A stretch of DNA of 64,000 nucleotides from Blastocatellia bacterium (GCA_026985075.1 JALSQX010000020.1:94966-158965); one strand, 5' to 3'. Counted from the stretch's first letter, positions 36,016-45,918 are shown. Notes: generated by a model from the letters alone, not told the origin. Program-made: numbers and translations.

Positions 36016-39000
36016 CTAGAACGTCACGCGAATGGCGAACTGAACTGATCGCGCCAGGCCCTGGGCGAAGCTCCCCGAGCCCAGACCGAGCTTATTGGAG
36101 CGCGCACCGGGCGGTGTACCATTAATCTGGCCCGGCGACCCGCCGAGTTCGCCACTCAATCGCCCGAAGTTGGAGACATTGAACAGGTTGAAGATCTCCA
36201 CCATCGGCTCGATGCGGACGCGCTCCTCGCCGAGCGTGAACGTCTTGGCGATGCGCACGTCAGTGGTGATGAAGGTGTCATTCATCACCTGATCGGCCGG
36301 TGCCGGCGAGAGCGGCTGAATGGTGAAGCCCAGCGCTCGCAGTTGATCGGCGGTGAACACGCCGGCGGCGGCCAGCGCTTGAGCCGCCGGAGTCAATTGG
36401 CCCGCGAAGTTGCCGTTGAAGTTGGAGATCAACTGATTCAGCTCATTGACGCTGCCGATGGAGCGCCCAAAGGCTCCGCGACCGGCTCCGGGCAGGAAAT
36501 CGTTCACCGTCCCGTCGCCATCCAGATCGCTGAAGAAGATCTCATCGGCACCTCCGGCGATGCTCGGCAAGAACGGCGTGGTCGGCAACGCCGTGCGCAG
36601 GTGCCAGATGCTGCTCAGGCTCAAGCCCCACGGCAGATCGATGATGGAGTTGACCGACAGTTGATGGGTGCGATCTAACGTCGTCGGTCCGAAGTTTCGC
36701 GGGTTGAGGAAATCATCGTTGAACGGCGTGCTCACGATGAAATCCTGATCGGTGGACAGCCCATTGAACCGCGACAGGGCATAGGAGACGTCCAGGAAGA
36801 GATTGCGCACCACCGGGCTGATGTTGGTGAACCGACCGGTCAATCGGACCTGAAGCGCATTGTATTCAGAGACGCCCGACGTCATGATCACGTCGAGGAC
36901 GCCATCGACCTCGTCGGGGAAGCTCCCGGGGAAGGCATTGCCCAAACCGCCGAAGAGCGAGAAGTCGGCTCCATCGGCGATCGCCTGATTGACGCCTTCC
37001 AGCCCCGGAGCATAGCCAGCGCGCTCCAATGCCCGATCTCTGATGGCGATGGCTGTGGCCACGTCCAGCGTATTGGCGGCTCGATTGCGATTGAAGTCGC
37101 GAACCACATTGACGTGGGTGGCCCAATTGCGGACGTAATCGATGGAGATGACGAATCCGGGCCGGAACTCGTGCTGAATCCCCACGTTGATATGCAGAGC
37201 GGTCGGCGAGGCGAAGTCATGATTGAAGATAGCCGCAAACGTGTTCCGCGCCGTCTCCAGTCGCGGCGGTCCGTTGGGATCGAAAGGAATAGCTTGCTCG
37301 GCGGCCTGAAATGCCCGATGGAGCTCGCCGATCTGATCGATGACGGCGCCAATGGGCTGACCGATGAGATCGAGAACGTTGATGTTCGAGACCGGTCGAC
37401 CATCCGAAGCCACCAACCGGCCCTGATCGTCGATGCCGAAGAAAGGCGGGATGGCCAGGCTGAATCCGAGACCCACGGGCAACTTGTCCGTGCGATCGAA
37501 CAACGAGTTATTGAAGATCTGGGTCTCATAGAAATACCCTACGCCACCACGAATCACCGTCCGACCAGAGCTGGTAGGATCCCAGACGAATCCAAACTGC
37601 GGACCGAAGTTGTTCTTGTCCAATCGCGTCGGTCGAGACTGACCGAATCCGACCACGCGCTCGAGGAATCCCGGTCCGATGAGATCATCGTTCACCTGAC
37701 CGGTGTCCAGCTCGTACTTGACGCCGTAGTTCAGCGTGAAGTTGGGCGCCACCCGGTAGCTGTCTAATATGTACCAGGAGAAGCGCGTGTTGTTGATGCC
37801 CCCATTCGGCCGACCGTTATTGGCGATTTCGCTGAACGCACCCTTGCCATTGCCGAAGATGATGAAGCTCACCGGATATTCCAACGGGTTCAGCGGATCT
37901 CCGCCGCGAGCGATGATCTGGTTGCGGATGTCGTCGCTGAAGATGCCGCGGACTTCCGGTCCCTCACCGAAGAAGGCGGCAAACACGTTGACGCGAATGT
38001 AGTTGAACTCCACGCCGTAACGGAGGGAGTGATTTCCGTAGATGAATCCCCCGTTATATTTCCACTGATCGTTGGTCTGGAATGTGCTCTGCGGAGCCAA
38101 CCGATTGGGACCGGTGAACAGCTCGCGCCGGCCGTTGAGCGCGATGGAGACCGGTTGTCCATTGGCCGCGCGAAAGATGGGCAAACCGAGATCTATCGAG
38201 GTAATTTGATTGTCGAAGCTGGTGTGCCCATATCGCCAGGAGTGGCTGAATCGCCCCTGCGCCCAGTCCGCGCCGATGGCCAACACATTGGTGTTGTTGT
38301 CGTTGACGAACGGCGCACAGCACGTCGACGACCCCCCGAATCCAGTTGCCGCATCATTGGAGTTGTGGCTGAATCGGAAGAACATCTTCAGGGCGTTCGT
38401 CGCATTCCAATCCAGCCGTCCCAGTCCCATATTCTCATCGAATGGGGTGGTGACGGCGCCAGCGAAGTTGGGGAAGTTCGTCGGTCGGGTGAACGTCGTG
38501 GAATCCTGATTGGTCTTCTCGCCGTTGGCGAACCAGAAGAGCTTATCCTTGATGAACGGTCCACCGACGCGAAATCCACCCTGCTCGCGATCGAACTCGG
38601 CGCTTCTCAGATCCTGATCGATACTGGGAATCCCCGTCATAGTGACGGGCACGGCGGCCACTTCTTCGTCTCGATAGAAGAGAAAGCCGCTCCCATGCAA
38701 TTCGTTCGACCCGCTGCGGGTGATGATGTTTACGGCTCCCGTCGAAGCCAGGCTGGTGGACGGATCGAGCGAGGCCTGACTGAGCTGAAACTCCTGCAGC
38801 GCATCCTGAGAGATGTTCTGAGTGGTGGTCCCGACCGTCTCGTCGGAGATGTCGATGCCGTCAACCTGGATGCGAGTGACGCGCCCGGATCGCCCGGCCA
38901 CCGAAATTCCGGTGAACTGGTTCTTGGTGGGATCGAAAGTTCCGCCATCGACGATCTGCACGCCGGGCTCGAGCTGCGCCAGATCGAGGAAGTTCCGGCC

Positions 39001-39462
39001 ATTGAGCGGGAGATTGTCAATCTGCCGCTCAGTGACCACTCCGTAAACTTCGTGTTCGACGGTGTTCACCTGCAATTCCGCTTCCGCCTCCACGGTGACC
39101 ACTTCCGTCGGCGATCCAACTTCCAATTGAATATCCCCGGAGGCGGCCGCGCCCACGTAGACGACCACTTCGCGCACGCCCGTCTTGAATCCAGGCGCCT
39201 CCACCTTCACCTCATAGTGACCCGGTTGAAGTGCTCGGGCGACGTACACACCACCGCCACTGGTGGTGAGCGTGATCGTCCGTCCGGTGGCTTTATTGGT
39301 GATGGTCACCGTGGCGCCGGGAATCACTGCCCCGGTCGGATCGGTGACCACGCCTTCAATACTTCCCGTCGATTCCTGAGCCAGCGATGAAGCGGGTAGC
39401 CCAAATACAATCATCAGTGCGACGACGACTACCCACGCAGCCCATATCTTTTTGTTGCTCAT
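36016..39462 (-). CDS. Oar-like TonB-dependent outer-membrane receptor
   Basis: The approximately 1,148-residue protein has a signal peptide (AAWVVVVALMIVFGLPASSLAQ). A carboxypeptidase-regulatory domain (GSIEGVVTDPTGAVIPGATVTITN, YVARALQPGHYEVKVEAPGF) spans about residues 30-110. A plug domain (NTVEHEVYGVVTERQIDNLPLNGRNFLDLAQLEPG) and a long beta-barrel ending in aromatic residues (VQFAIRVTF) follow. This is the Oar/Cna-B-plug architecture expanded in acidobacteria and myxobacteria; its substrate is unknown. SD TAGGAGGAT fits the second ATG (39462) better than the first (39468). It faces away from the CPBP gene across a 396-base AT-richer gap. The TPR gene probably follows it in the same direction. 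Confidence 0.92.
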   Translation of the reverse strand: MSNKKIWAAWVVVVALMIVFGLPASSLAQESTGSIEGVVTDPTGAVIPGATVTITNKATGRTITLTTSGGGVYVARALQPGHYEVKVEAPGFKTGVREVVVYVGAAASGDIQLEVGSPTEVVTVEAEAELQVNTVEHEVYGVVTERQIDNLPLNGRNFLDLAQLEPGVQIVDGGTFDPTKNQFTGISVAGRSGRVTRIQVDGIDISDETVGTTTQNISQDALQEFQLSQASLDPSTSLASTGAVNIITRSGSNELHGSGFLFYRDEEVAAVPVTMTGIPSIDQDLRSAEFDREQGGFRVGGPFIKDKLFWFANGEKTNQDSTTFTRPTNFPNFAGAVTTPFDENMGLGRLDWNATNALKMFFRFSHNSNDAATGFGGSSTCCAPFVNDNNTNVLAIGADWAQGRFSHSWRYGHTSFDNQITSIDLGLPIFRAANGQPVSIALNGRRELFTGPNRLAPQSTFQTNDQWKYNGGFIYGNHSLRYGVEFNYIRVNVFAAFFGEGPEVRGIFSDDIRNQIIARGGDPLNPLEYPVSFIIFGNGKGAFSEIANNGRPNGGINNTRFSWYILDSYRVAPNFTLNYGVKYELDTGQVNDDLIGPGFLERVVGFGQSRPTRLDKNNFGPQFGFVWDPTSSGRTVIRGGVGYFYETQIFNNSLFDRTDKLPVGLGFSLAIPPFFGIDDQGRLVASDGRPVSNINVLDLIGQPIGAVIDQIGELHRAFQAAEQAIPFDPNGPPRLETARNTFAAIFNHDFASPTALHINVGIQHEFRPGFVISIDYVRNWATHVNVVRDFNRNRAANTLDVATAIAIRDRALERAGYAPGLEGVNQAIADGADFSLFGGLGNAFPGSFPDEVDGVLDVIMTSGVSEYNALQVRLTGRFTNISPVVRNLFLDVSYALSRFNGLSTDQDFIVSTPFNDDFLNPRNFGPTTLDRTHQLSVNSIIDLPWGLSLSSIWHLRTALPTTPFLPSIAGGADEIFFSDLDGDGTVNDFLPGAGRGAFGRSIGSVNELNQLISNFNGNFAGQLTPAAQALAAAGVFTADQLRALGFTIQPLSPAPADQVMNDTFITTDVRIAKTFTLGEERVRIEPMVEIFNLFNVSNFGRLSGELGGSPGQINGTPPGARSNKLGLGSGSFAQGLARSVQFAIRVTF

Positions 39463-39858
39463 AGACATATCCTCCTACGATGAATTCCTGAGCGGAAACC
39501 ATAAAGCCCCGAGCAGGCATGAGAGGAGATCGGAGAACCATTCCTCACCCCCCTCACAACAATCACCATCAATTTCTGCTCGAGCGTTAAAAAGACAGTG
39601 TATCATCGGTAATCATCTGAATTTGCAAAAACTGTGCCATATTCCCCATCGGAATGGGGTGATCCAATAAGTTTCAGTGAACACAATCAGTTACCGCGTC
39701 CATCTGGAGCGGGCGCCGGGGCGACGATGCTCGGCGGTTACGAAAATTTGGATATTTTTACAATTTTTCGTAAGCCCCCCAACCCTCATCCGGACCCGGA
39801 GTGTGCTAATATCACTGTGTCCGTTGCCAACGAAACTCTGAGCGCATGATGAGGGAGT
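39463..39858. other. Divergent intergenic region with a 9-bp inverted repeat
   Basis: About 395 bases between the divergent Oar-like receptor and CPBP genes, noticeably AT-richer than the surroundings. TTACGAAAA (39738-39746) and TTTTCGTAA (39765-39773) form an inverted repeat with an 18-base spacer, a possible operator. An extended -10 (TGC-TAATAT, about 39804-39812) lies about 47 bases before the CPBP ATG. No gene is supported. Confidence 0.45.
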
Positions 39859-40548
39859 ATGATGAGGGAGCCGGTGAAAGGCAGGGTCATCCAACAGCGT
39901 ACCCCATTCGGTCCCCTGGTTGAAATCGTTCTCGTGTTGACGCCCGTCCTCACCATCATGTGGATCACGCCGCTCCTGGTCGCCGACAAAGCGGAACGGG
40001 ATCGGGTGGATTTCTATCTGTCGCTTCTGACGTTTCTCATCGCCGTGGGATTGAACGTCTATCACCGCGAGGGATTCAAGCTCATTGGCTTGCGGATGGA
40101 TAATTTCGTGGCCGCCGCCCGGCCCCTCGTCTGGTTCACGGCCATCAGCGGCCTCATCGTGCTGGCCATCGGGTGGACATTTGACAGCATCCACCTGGGA
40201 TCGCGGTTCGTCCATCACCTGGAAGTACTGCCTTTCTGGGGGCTTCTCCAGCAATACGGCATCCAGAGCATCATCAATCGACGTTGGCAGATGGTCGTTG
40301 GCCAGGGACGACTGAGCGTCGGACTCACGGCGGTGACCTTCGCCGCTCTTCACCTGCCCAATCCGGCCCTGGTCATCACCACCTTGATTGGGGGTGCCGT
40401 ATGGGCCTGGGTTTTTCAACGTCATCCCAATCTGGTGGCGCTGGCGCTCTCGCACGCGCTGTTGAGCGCGCTCATGGCCAACTCCTTCCCCTCGACGCTC
40501 CTTCCTAATATGAAAGTGGGCTGGGGATACTGGTCGGCCAGCGCTTGA
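39859..40548 (+). CDS. CPBP/CAAX-like intramembrane protein with altered catalytic motif
   Basis: The 229-residue protein has about six hydrophobic helices. It matches the CPBP (CAAX protease/bacteriocin-processing) layout: motif 1 region FWGLLQQYGIQSIINRR (residues 126-142), motif 2 FAALHLPN (161-168) with a histidine and motif 3 LSHALLSAL (His199). In canonical enzymes motif 1 is E-E-x3-R; here both glutamates are glutamines and the arginine is Gln, so protease activity is doubtful unless this subfamily uses another residue. Function might be as a membrane chaperone, pseudoprotease or diverged protease. The start ATG at 39859 follows GAGGGAGT. It is followed 35 bases later by the S49 peptidase gene, suggesting a shared membrane-proteolysis theme. 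Confidence 0.7.
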   Translation: MMREPVKGRVIQQRTPFGPLVEIVLVLTPVLTIMWITPLLVADKAERDRVDFYLSLLTFLIAVGLNVYHREGFKLIGLRMDNFVAAARPLVWFTAISGLIVLAIGWTFDSIHLGSRFVHHLEVLPFWGLLQQYGIQSIINRRWQMVVGQGRLSVGLTAVTFAALHLPNPALVITTLIGGAVWAWVFQRHPNLVALALSHALLSALMANSFPSTLLPNMKVGWGYWSASA

Positions 40549-40583
40549 GGGCACTCGATGAGAACGAGTAAGATACGGAGAGT

Positions 40584-41393
40584 ATGAGAATTCGCTGGTG
40601 GCGCAAGAATCGCGTGGCCCTCGTCCAGATCGAAGGGATCATCACCGACAGCCAGTTTGGCGCGTCGCGCGATGAGGTCCTGGACGCTCTGGAGCAAGTC
40701 GAATCGGTCGACGCCCGCGCCGCCGTCGTCCGCATCAATAGCCCGGGAGGAACGGTCGGCGCCGCTCAAGAGATGCACGATGGCATCAGGCGGGTGCGCG
40801 AGAGAGGCATTCCCGTAGTGGCGGCACTCGGCGACGTCGCCGCCTCGGGAGGGCTCTACGTGGCCTTGGCTGCCGACAAGATTGTATCCAATCCGGGGAC
40901 CATCACCGGCTCCATCGGCGTGATCGTGAAGGCCCATAATCTGCGTCAGCTCTATCGGAAAATCGGCATTGAGGAGGAGCGGATCAAGTCCGGTCGGTAT
41001 AAAGACATCTTGTCTACATTCCGGCCCCTGACCGACGAGGAACGCGCTCTGTTGCAGAACGTCATCAACGATACCTATGAGCAATTCCTGAGAGCCGTGG
41101 TGGAGGGGCGGCATCTTCCCGAAGAACGCGTTCGCGCCTTCGCCGACGGTCGCATCTTCACCGGCCGCCAGGCCAAGCAATGGGGGCTCGTCGACGAACT
41201 CGGCGGACTCCAGCGCGCCGTGGAGTTGGCCGCCCAGATGGGCGGCATCGTGGGGAAGCCCAAGAAAGTGCCCATCACGCCTCGGAAGCGTGGACTGCTC
41301 GGTCGCCTGTTCACCACCATGGATCGAGTGGAGCTGGAGTTGGAACTCCTGCGCGGACTGGGTGGCGTCCCACTGTGGTTGATGCCCATGTAG
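40584..41393 (+). CDS. sppA: S49-family signal peptide peptidase (SppA-like)
   Basis: This 269-residue short-form SppA degrades residual signal peptides in the membrane. Catalytic Ser88 is in DVAASGGLYVA and the general-base Lys140 in KSGRYKD, 52 residues apart as in the Bacillus enzyme. The sequence also has INSPGGTV (oxyanion region), SNPGTITGSIGV and ADGRIFTGRQAKQWGLVD. It lacks an obvious N-terminal transmembrane anchor (begins MRIRWWRKNRVALVQIEG), so it may be peripherally attached. The ATG follows GGAGAGT. It is placed after the CPBP-like gene on the same strand. A palindromic repeat lies just downstream. Confidence 0.9.
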   Translation: MRIRWWRKNRVALVQIEGIITDSQFGASRDEVLDALEQVESVDARAAVVRINSPGGTVGAAQEMHDGIRRVRERGIPVVAALGDVAASGGLYVALAADKIVSNPGTITGSIGVIVKAHNLRQLYRKIGIEEERIKSGRYKDILSTFRPLTDEERALLQNVINDTYEQFLRAVVEGRHLPEERVRAFADGRIFTGRQAKQWGLVDELGGLQRAVELAAQMGGIVGKPKKVPITPRKRGLLGRLFTTMDRVELELELLRGLGGVPLWLMPM

Positions 41394-41425
41394 GATCGAT
41401 CGCCCGCCGTCGCTCGTCCTCAAAT

Positions 41426-41482
41426 GTAGCGCAAGCTGGCAGCTTGCGCTACTCCCCAATGAGTGAGTCACTTTCATCCTTT
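41426..41482. repeat. REP-like palindromic repeat, copy A
   Basis: GTAGCGCAAGCTG and CAGCTTGCGCTAC form a perfect 13-bp palindrome around one base (41426-41452). About 19 bases further lies TTTCATCCTTT (41472-41482), the partner block found at the same distance in copy B. The orientation is reversed relative to copy E. Confidence 0.8.
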
Positions 41483-41682
41483 CAGCGTGGCCCCCCAGGC
41501 TATAGGCAACTCCTCAGAGCAGGAGAGGAGGGCGGCGTTCGAGGTGATCGCTCGGTCGGCATCGTCGGGCCGGCGCGCCGGGAGCCTCCAGCGAGCACGG
41601 ATTCCCTCAATGTGGCACGCTCTCCCGTTCAGCGCCCGTCCTCGCTGGTCAAAGAAACGGAGCCGGGTTATGCTATCGCTTG

Positions 41683-42882
41683 ATGTTCTCCCAGCGCACG
41701 CGATGGTCTCTCCAGCCGAACCGATTGACCGAGCGCCTGACGATGCGGCGTCGTATGGGGCGACCGATTCTCGACCTCACCGAATCCAATCCCACGCGTT
41801 GCCGGATCGCGCTTCCCACCGAAGAAACTCTGGAGGCATTGCGAGCGCCGGAAAATCTCATCTACGAACCATCGCCCAAGGGATTGCTCGCGGCCCGAGA
41901 GGCGGTGGCCGCGTTCTACGCCGAGAAAGGCGTGAGCATTCATCCCGAGCAGATCGTCCTGACGGCCAGCACCAGCGAAGCGTACTCGTTTCTGTTTCGA
42001 CTCCTGACCGACCCCGGCGACGCCATTCTCGTTCCGCGACCGAGTTATCCATTATTCGAGTTTCTCGCCGCGCTGAACGATCTCCAATTGAGCCCTTATC
42101 CGCTGCGCTACGAGCCCGGCTGGCGGATCGACGTGGCCGCGCTCGGCCAGGCGATCACGCCACGAACCAGAGCGCTCATCGTGGTCAATCCCAACAATCC
42201 CACCGGCTCGTTCATTCACGACGACGAGCGGGCTGCCCTCGTCGAACTCTGTCGTCGCCACCAGTTGGCGCTCATCTCCGATGAAGTGTTCGCCGAGTAC
42301 GCCTTCGCGCTCCAGCCGGACAGCGTCTTGAGTCTGGCCGGAACGCGCGACGCGCTCACCTTCGTTCTCGGTGGCATCTCCAAGCTGCTCGGTTTACCTC
42401 AGATGAAACTGGCCTGGATCATCGCCAGCGGTCCGGAAGACACGGTGAACGAAGCGCTCCAGCGACTGGAGGTCATCGCCGATACCTACCTCTCGGTGAA
42501 CACGCCGGTTCAGCGGGCGCTCCCGCGATGGCTGAAACGGCGCGATCGATGGACGCGACCCATTCTCGACCGCGTGCGCGCCAATTGGCACTATCTGGTC
42601 GAGCAGGCCCGCCCGCCCCACGCCTGTCAGTGTCTGGAGGCCGAAGGAGGTTGGTATGGCGTGTTGCGGATTCCCCGCACGCGGAGCGAGGAGGAGTGGG
42701 TGCTGGAACTGTTGGAGAAAGACGATGTTCTCGTGCATCCCGGCTATTTCTTCGATTTTCAGACGGAGGCGTATCTGGTGGTGAGCCTGTTGCCGCCGCC
42801 CGAGATCTTTCGGGAAGGGATCGAGCGAATCGGGCGGCAATGCGCCGATTCCGGTCGGTCGGAAGACGCGCGCTCAGTTTGA
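41683..42882 (+). CDS. PLP-dependent class I/II aminotransferase
   Basis: The approximately 399-residue protein is a fold-type I aminotransferase of the aspartate/alanine group. Visible marks are NPTRCRIALPTEET near the N-terminus, ASTSEAYSFLFRLLTDPGD, VVNPNNPTGSF (cofactor-binding Asn), ISDEVFAEYAF and the PLP lysine at about residue 234 in GGISKLLGLPQMKLAWI. The conserved arginine near the C-terminus is less clear. It catalyses amino-group transfer between an amino acid and an oxo-acid; the specific substrate cannot be called. The ATG at 41683 lies within a TTG-ATG pair, with a weak ribosome-binding site. No operon partner is obvious. Confidence 0.88.
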   Translation: MFSQRTRWSLQPNRLTERLTMRRRMGRPILDLTESNPTRCRIALPTEETLEALRAPENLIYEPSPKGLLAAREAVAAFYAEKGVSIHPEQIVLTASTSEAYSFLFRLLTDPGDAILVPRPSYPLFEFLAALNDLQLSPYPLRYEPGWRIDVAALGQAITPRTRALIVVNPNNPTGSFIHDDERAALVELCRRHQLALISDEVFAEYAFALQPDSVLSLAGTRDALTFVLGGISKLLGLPQMKLAWIIASGPEDTVNEALQRLEVIADTYLSVNTPVQRALPRWLKRRDRWTRPILDRVRANWHYLVEQARPPHACQCLEAEGGWYGVLRIPRTRSEEEWVLELLEKDDVLVHPGYFFDFQTEAYLVVSLLPPPEIFREGIERIGRQCADSGRSEDARSV

Positions 42883-43052
42883 CGACGGAGAGCGGCCACC
42901 ACGGGCATTAGTGACTCGCGGTCGCCGGTGCTGCACTCGCCAACCCGCTCACTGTGGCTAATCAGATGAATGACAAACGGTGGGAGGAGTAACCGCTCGT
43001 TGAATCTCGCTGATCTCCCATGCTACGATTGGTTCAAAAGGAGTTCGCTTCT

Positions 43053-43782
43053 ATGACCAGGGAAGAGGTCTGGCAAAAAGCTCTGCCCCGCTTTGTCACG
43101 GAGATTGCCGAACTGTGGCCGCCTCAAGGCAAGTGGACCGAGGTCGATTATTTCGCTCTGCCCGAGGCGAATCGGTTCATCGAGCTCTCGGAAGGAAGGT
43201 TGATCAAGCCGCCTTATCCAATCTCATACGCATCAGCGCACCGTGGGCGCACTATATCGGGCCTTTTATTCCTTTGTCGAAGCCCACGATCTGGGCGTCG
43301 TCCAGTTAGCACCTCTTCCGGTGCGACTCGGACCGAACACGATTTGCGAACCAGCCGTTTTGTTCGTCGCTCACGGGCACGCTGACCGGATTGGCGAACA
43401 GGCGTATGGTCCACCGGATCTCGTCGTAGAGGTCATATCGCTCAGCACGCGTCAGACCGACCGCGTCGAAAAATTCGCCGAATATGCCCGCGCCGGTATC
43501 AGCGAGTACTGGCTCGTTGATCCTGAGGCTCGGACGATCGACGTCTTCGTTCTTCGAAATGGGACATATGAGTTGCTGGTCAAGGCTGGTCCGGGCGAAA
43601 AAGCTCGTTCGCAATTGCTGAGCGGTTTCGAGGTCGCAGTCGATGAAGTATTCGCCCGGCCCGATTCATCCACGGGAATCCGCTTCCTGTTGGGCAATGC
43701 AGAAAGCAATGATGCTGGCAGGGCTCCATCTGAGCTTCAACAGAGCAAACCTGTTCAGCGGGTTGCGGCCTTGCCCTGTTGA
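43053..43782 (+). pseudogene. Uma2-family (PD-(D/E)XK) endonuclease-like gene with a frameshift
   Basis: The 5' part reads MTREEVWQKALPRFVTEIAE and ends in EGRLIKPPYPIS in one frame. The 3' part continues in the next frame as THQRTVGALYRAFYSF, then EPAVLFVAHGHADRIGEQ, GPPDLVVEVISLSTRQTDRVEK and YARAGISEYWLVDPEART, the standard Uma2 core (D-x-x-x-E-V-x-S and the E-Y-W motif). The break is near 43229-43235 and needs one extra or missing base. The ATG at 43053 has AAGGAG nine bases upstream. Uma2 proteins are nuclease-fold, often multi-copy, of unclear cellular role. As written the gene is split; a sequencing error is possible. It overlaps the amidohydrolase gene end at 43755-43782. Confidence 0.72.
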
Positions 43783-45482
43783 TACACGATCTTTCCGCCA
43801 ATGATCGTCATCACGACGCGCGTCTTCAAGATCTCGCGCGCCGGAATCGTCATGATGTCTTTCGAGAGGACGACCATATCGGCGAGCTTGCCTTTCTCTA
43901 ACGAGCCTTTGATATCTTCCTCGAATGCCGCATATGCCGCATCCAGCGTGAACGATCGCAGCGCCTGCTCGCGCGTCATGCATTGATCGGGATACCAGCC
44001 ACCGGGAGGCTTCCCCTGATGATCCTGCCGGGTGATGGCCGCATAGATGCCCCAGAGGGGATTGATCGATTCCACCGGGGCATCCGATCCATTGGCGATG
44101 CGCGCGCCCGTCTTCAAGAGTTTTTGCCAGACATAAGCGCCCTCCCGGGCCCGCTCCTTCCCAATGCGATCGTGGACCCAGGGCATATCCGATGTGCAGT
44201 GCGTCGCCTGCATGGAGGCGATCACGCCCATGCGGGCGAACCGGGGAATGTCGGCTTCGTCCAGGATCTGGGCGTGTTCGATGCGAAAGCGGTGATCTTT
44301 CACGCTGGGATTGGCCCGAAACGCGCGTTCATAAGCGTTGAGCACGATGCGATTGGCGCGATCGCCGATGGCGTGCGTGCAGACCTGAAACCCGTGCCGC
44401 AGCGCCAGATGCGCGATGCGAAAGATCTGATCCTCAGAGAGCATGAGCAATCCTCGATTGCCCGGATCGTCGGCATAGTCTTCCAGCAGCGCCGCGCCTC
44501 GCGAGCCGAGCGCTCCATCGGCGATGAGCTTGATGGCGCGAATGGTCAACCGATGATCGCCCAACCCGATCTCCGGCCCGCGGGCGAAGTATTCGTCGAG
44601 GAGGCGCTGATCGCTCCCCGCCAGCATGACGTAGAGGCGGAGCGGGAGTTTTCCTTCCCGGAGGAGCTCTTTGTACAGCTCGATGACTTCACGGTCCACG
44701 CCGGCATCGTGGAAGCTGGTCAACCCCACGGCCACGCACTCTCGCATGGCCAATTCCAGCGCCCGTTTCTTCTGCTCGCGACGGAGTGGGGGAATATGGC
44801 GGATGATCAATCCCTGCGCCCGATCGATGAACACGCCGGTAGGACGACCCTCAGCATCGCGGATGAGGCGGCCTCCGTGCGGATCTTTCGTCTCTCGGGT
44901 GATGCCGGCCAATTCCATGGCTCGCTTATTGGCCCATCCCGCATGCCCATCGATGCGAGTGAGGTAAACGGGATTATTCGGCGCCGCCTTGGTGAGCGAT
45001 TCGAACGTGGGAAACCGCTTATTCGGCCAATCGTTTTGATCCCAGCCCCGGCCGAGAATCCACTCGCCGGGCTTCGCCTTTTTGGCGCGAGCCGCGACCA
45101 TTCTGGCGATCTCTTCTTCGCTCGTTGTGCCGACCAGATCGAGCATCAACTTGGCCTGACCGATGCCCAACATGTGGGCATGCGATTCGATCAATCCCGG
45201 AACGACCAGCTTCCCCCGAAGATCGATCACCCGCGTGCTCCGGCCGATGAATTTCTGCACCTGCTCGTCGCTCCCCACGGCCAGGATGCGGTCCCCTTTG
45301 ATAGCCAAAGCTCGGGCCTCCGGTTGAGCCGGATTCATGGTGACGATCTTGCCGTTCCGCAACACCAGATCGGCGACCTCCTGGGAGTCAACTCTACCGA
45401 GGGCGCCGACGATGAGAACAGTAATGACAACGGCGACCACGCTCAAACGGCTCAGAGAAATCGGGTTCGCCTTCCGTTTCAT
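43755..45482 (-). CDS. YtcJ-like amidohydrolase, exported
   Basis: The 575-residue protein starts MKRKANPISLSRLSVV with a hydrophobic signal (VVAVVITVLIVGALG) and has the metal-dependent hydrolase barrel. Metal ligands include SHAH (first His pair), HAIGDRAN, IEHAQ and GSDAP, with IRAIKLIADGALGSRGA in between. This is the YtcJ/NfdA amidohydrolase group, which cleaves amides or related bonds outside the cytoplasm, perhaps on xenobiotics; the substrate is unknown. The ATG at 45482 follows GGAGGAGG four bases upstream. Open frame upstream of it (to 45743) is non-coding extension. A good promoter lies at 45594-45622. It converges with the frameshifted Uma2 gene and overlaps its 3' end by 28 bases. 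Confidence 0.9.
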   Translation of the reverse strand: MKRKANPISLSRLSVVAVVITVLIVGALGRVDSQEVADLVLRNGKIVTMNPAQPEARALAIKGDRILAVGSDEQVQKFIGRSTRVIDLRGKLVVPGLIESHAHMLGIGQAKLMLDLVGTTSEEEIARMVAARAKKAKPGEWILGRGWDQNDWPNKRFPTFESLTKAAPNNPVYLTRIDGHAGWANKRAMELAGITRETKDPHGGRLIRDAEGRPTGVFIDRAQGLIIRHIPPLRREQKKRALELAMRECVAVGLTSFHDAGVDREVIELYKELLREGKLPLRLYVMLAGSDQRLLDEYFARGPEIGLGDHRLTIRAIKLIADGALGSRGAALLEDYADDPGNRGLLMLSEDQIFRIAHLALRHGFQVCTHAIGDRANRIVLNAYERAFRANPSVKDHRFRIEHAQILDEADIPRFARMGVIASMQATHCTSDMPWVHDRIGKERAREGAYVWQKLLKTGARIANGSDAPVESINPLWGIYAAITRQDHQGKPPGGWYPDQCMTREQALRSFTLDAAYAAFEEDIKGSLEKGKLADMVVLSKDIMTIPAREILKTRVVMTIIGGKIVYQQGKAATR

Positions 45483-45593
45483 TGTGCCTCCTCCAGATTC
45501 ACAGATCATACCATCGGCTCGGGCGAGCCGGCTCTCGCTCCCGACCTCATTTCCCGAAACAGAGCCGGTGACCCCATACTCATCAGAGAGCCG

Positions 45594-45622
45594 ATTGTAG
45601 AGCATCGCTCCAGGTCGATCAA
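45594..45622 (-). promoter_or_regulatory. Sigma70-type promoter of the amidohydrolase
   Basis: On the minus strand TTGATC (45617-45622) and TACAAT (45594-45599) are separated by 17 bases, giving a leader of about 105 bases to the ATG at 45482. No other gene is recognised in the roughly 300 bases up to the next repeat. Confidence 0.55.
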
Positions 45623-45918
45623 CGCTGTGGAAGCATCCGATACGGAGTCCTCGCCGTCTTCCGAATCTGTTACAGATGCCGTGGAAATAATAAATGGTGC
45701 AAAATGGGTCTTCCGCTCCACTAACGGGCCTATTGTCATCCATGCGGCGTGCTCAGCGAGACCATAGCCGATACCACAGAAAACAGGCGCGCGCACAAGT
45801 GCTAGCCTGTATGATGTCATGGTTGACGGCGTGGTCCGCGAGGCCATGCCGACTCCCATAAGAGTTACTCATGGCTTCCGAGCTACACCGAGGGGACGAC
45901 AATGGGTTCTCGAGGGAG

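Noticed and set aside
43053..43782. Programmed frameshift in the Uma2 gene
   Set aside because: No slippery heptamer or downstream pseudoknot was obvious at the break; mutation or read error is simpler.
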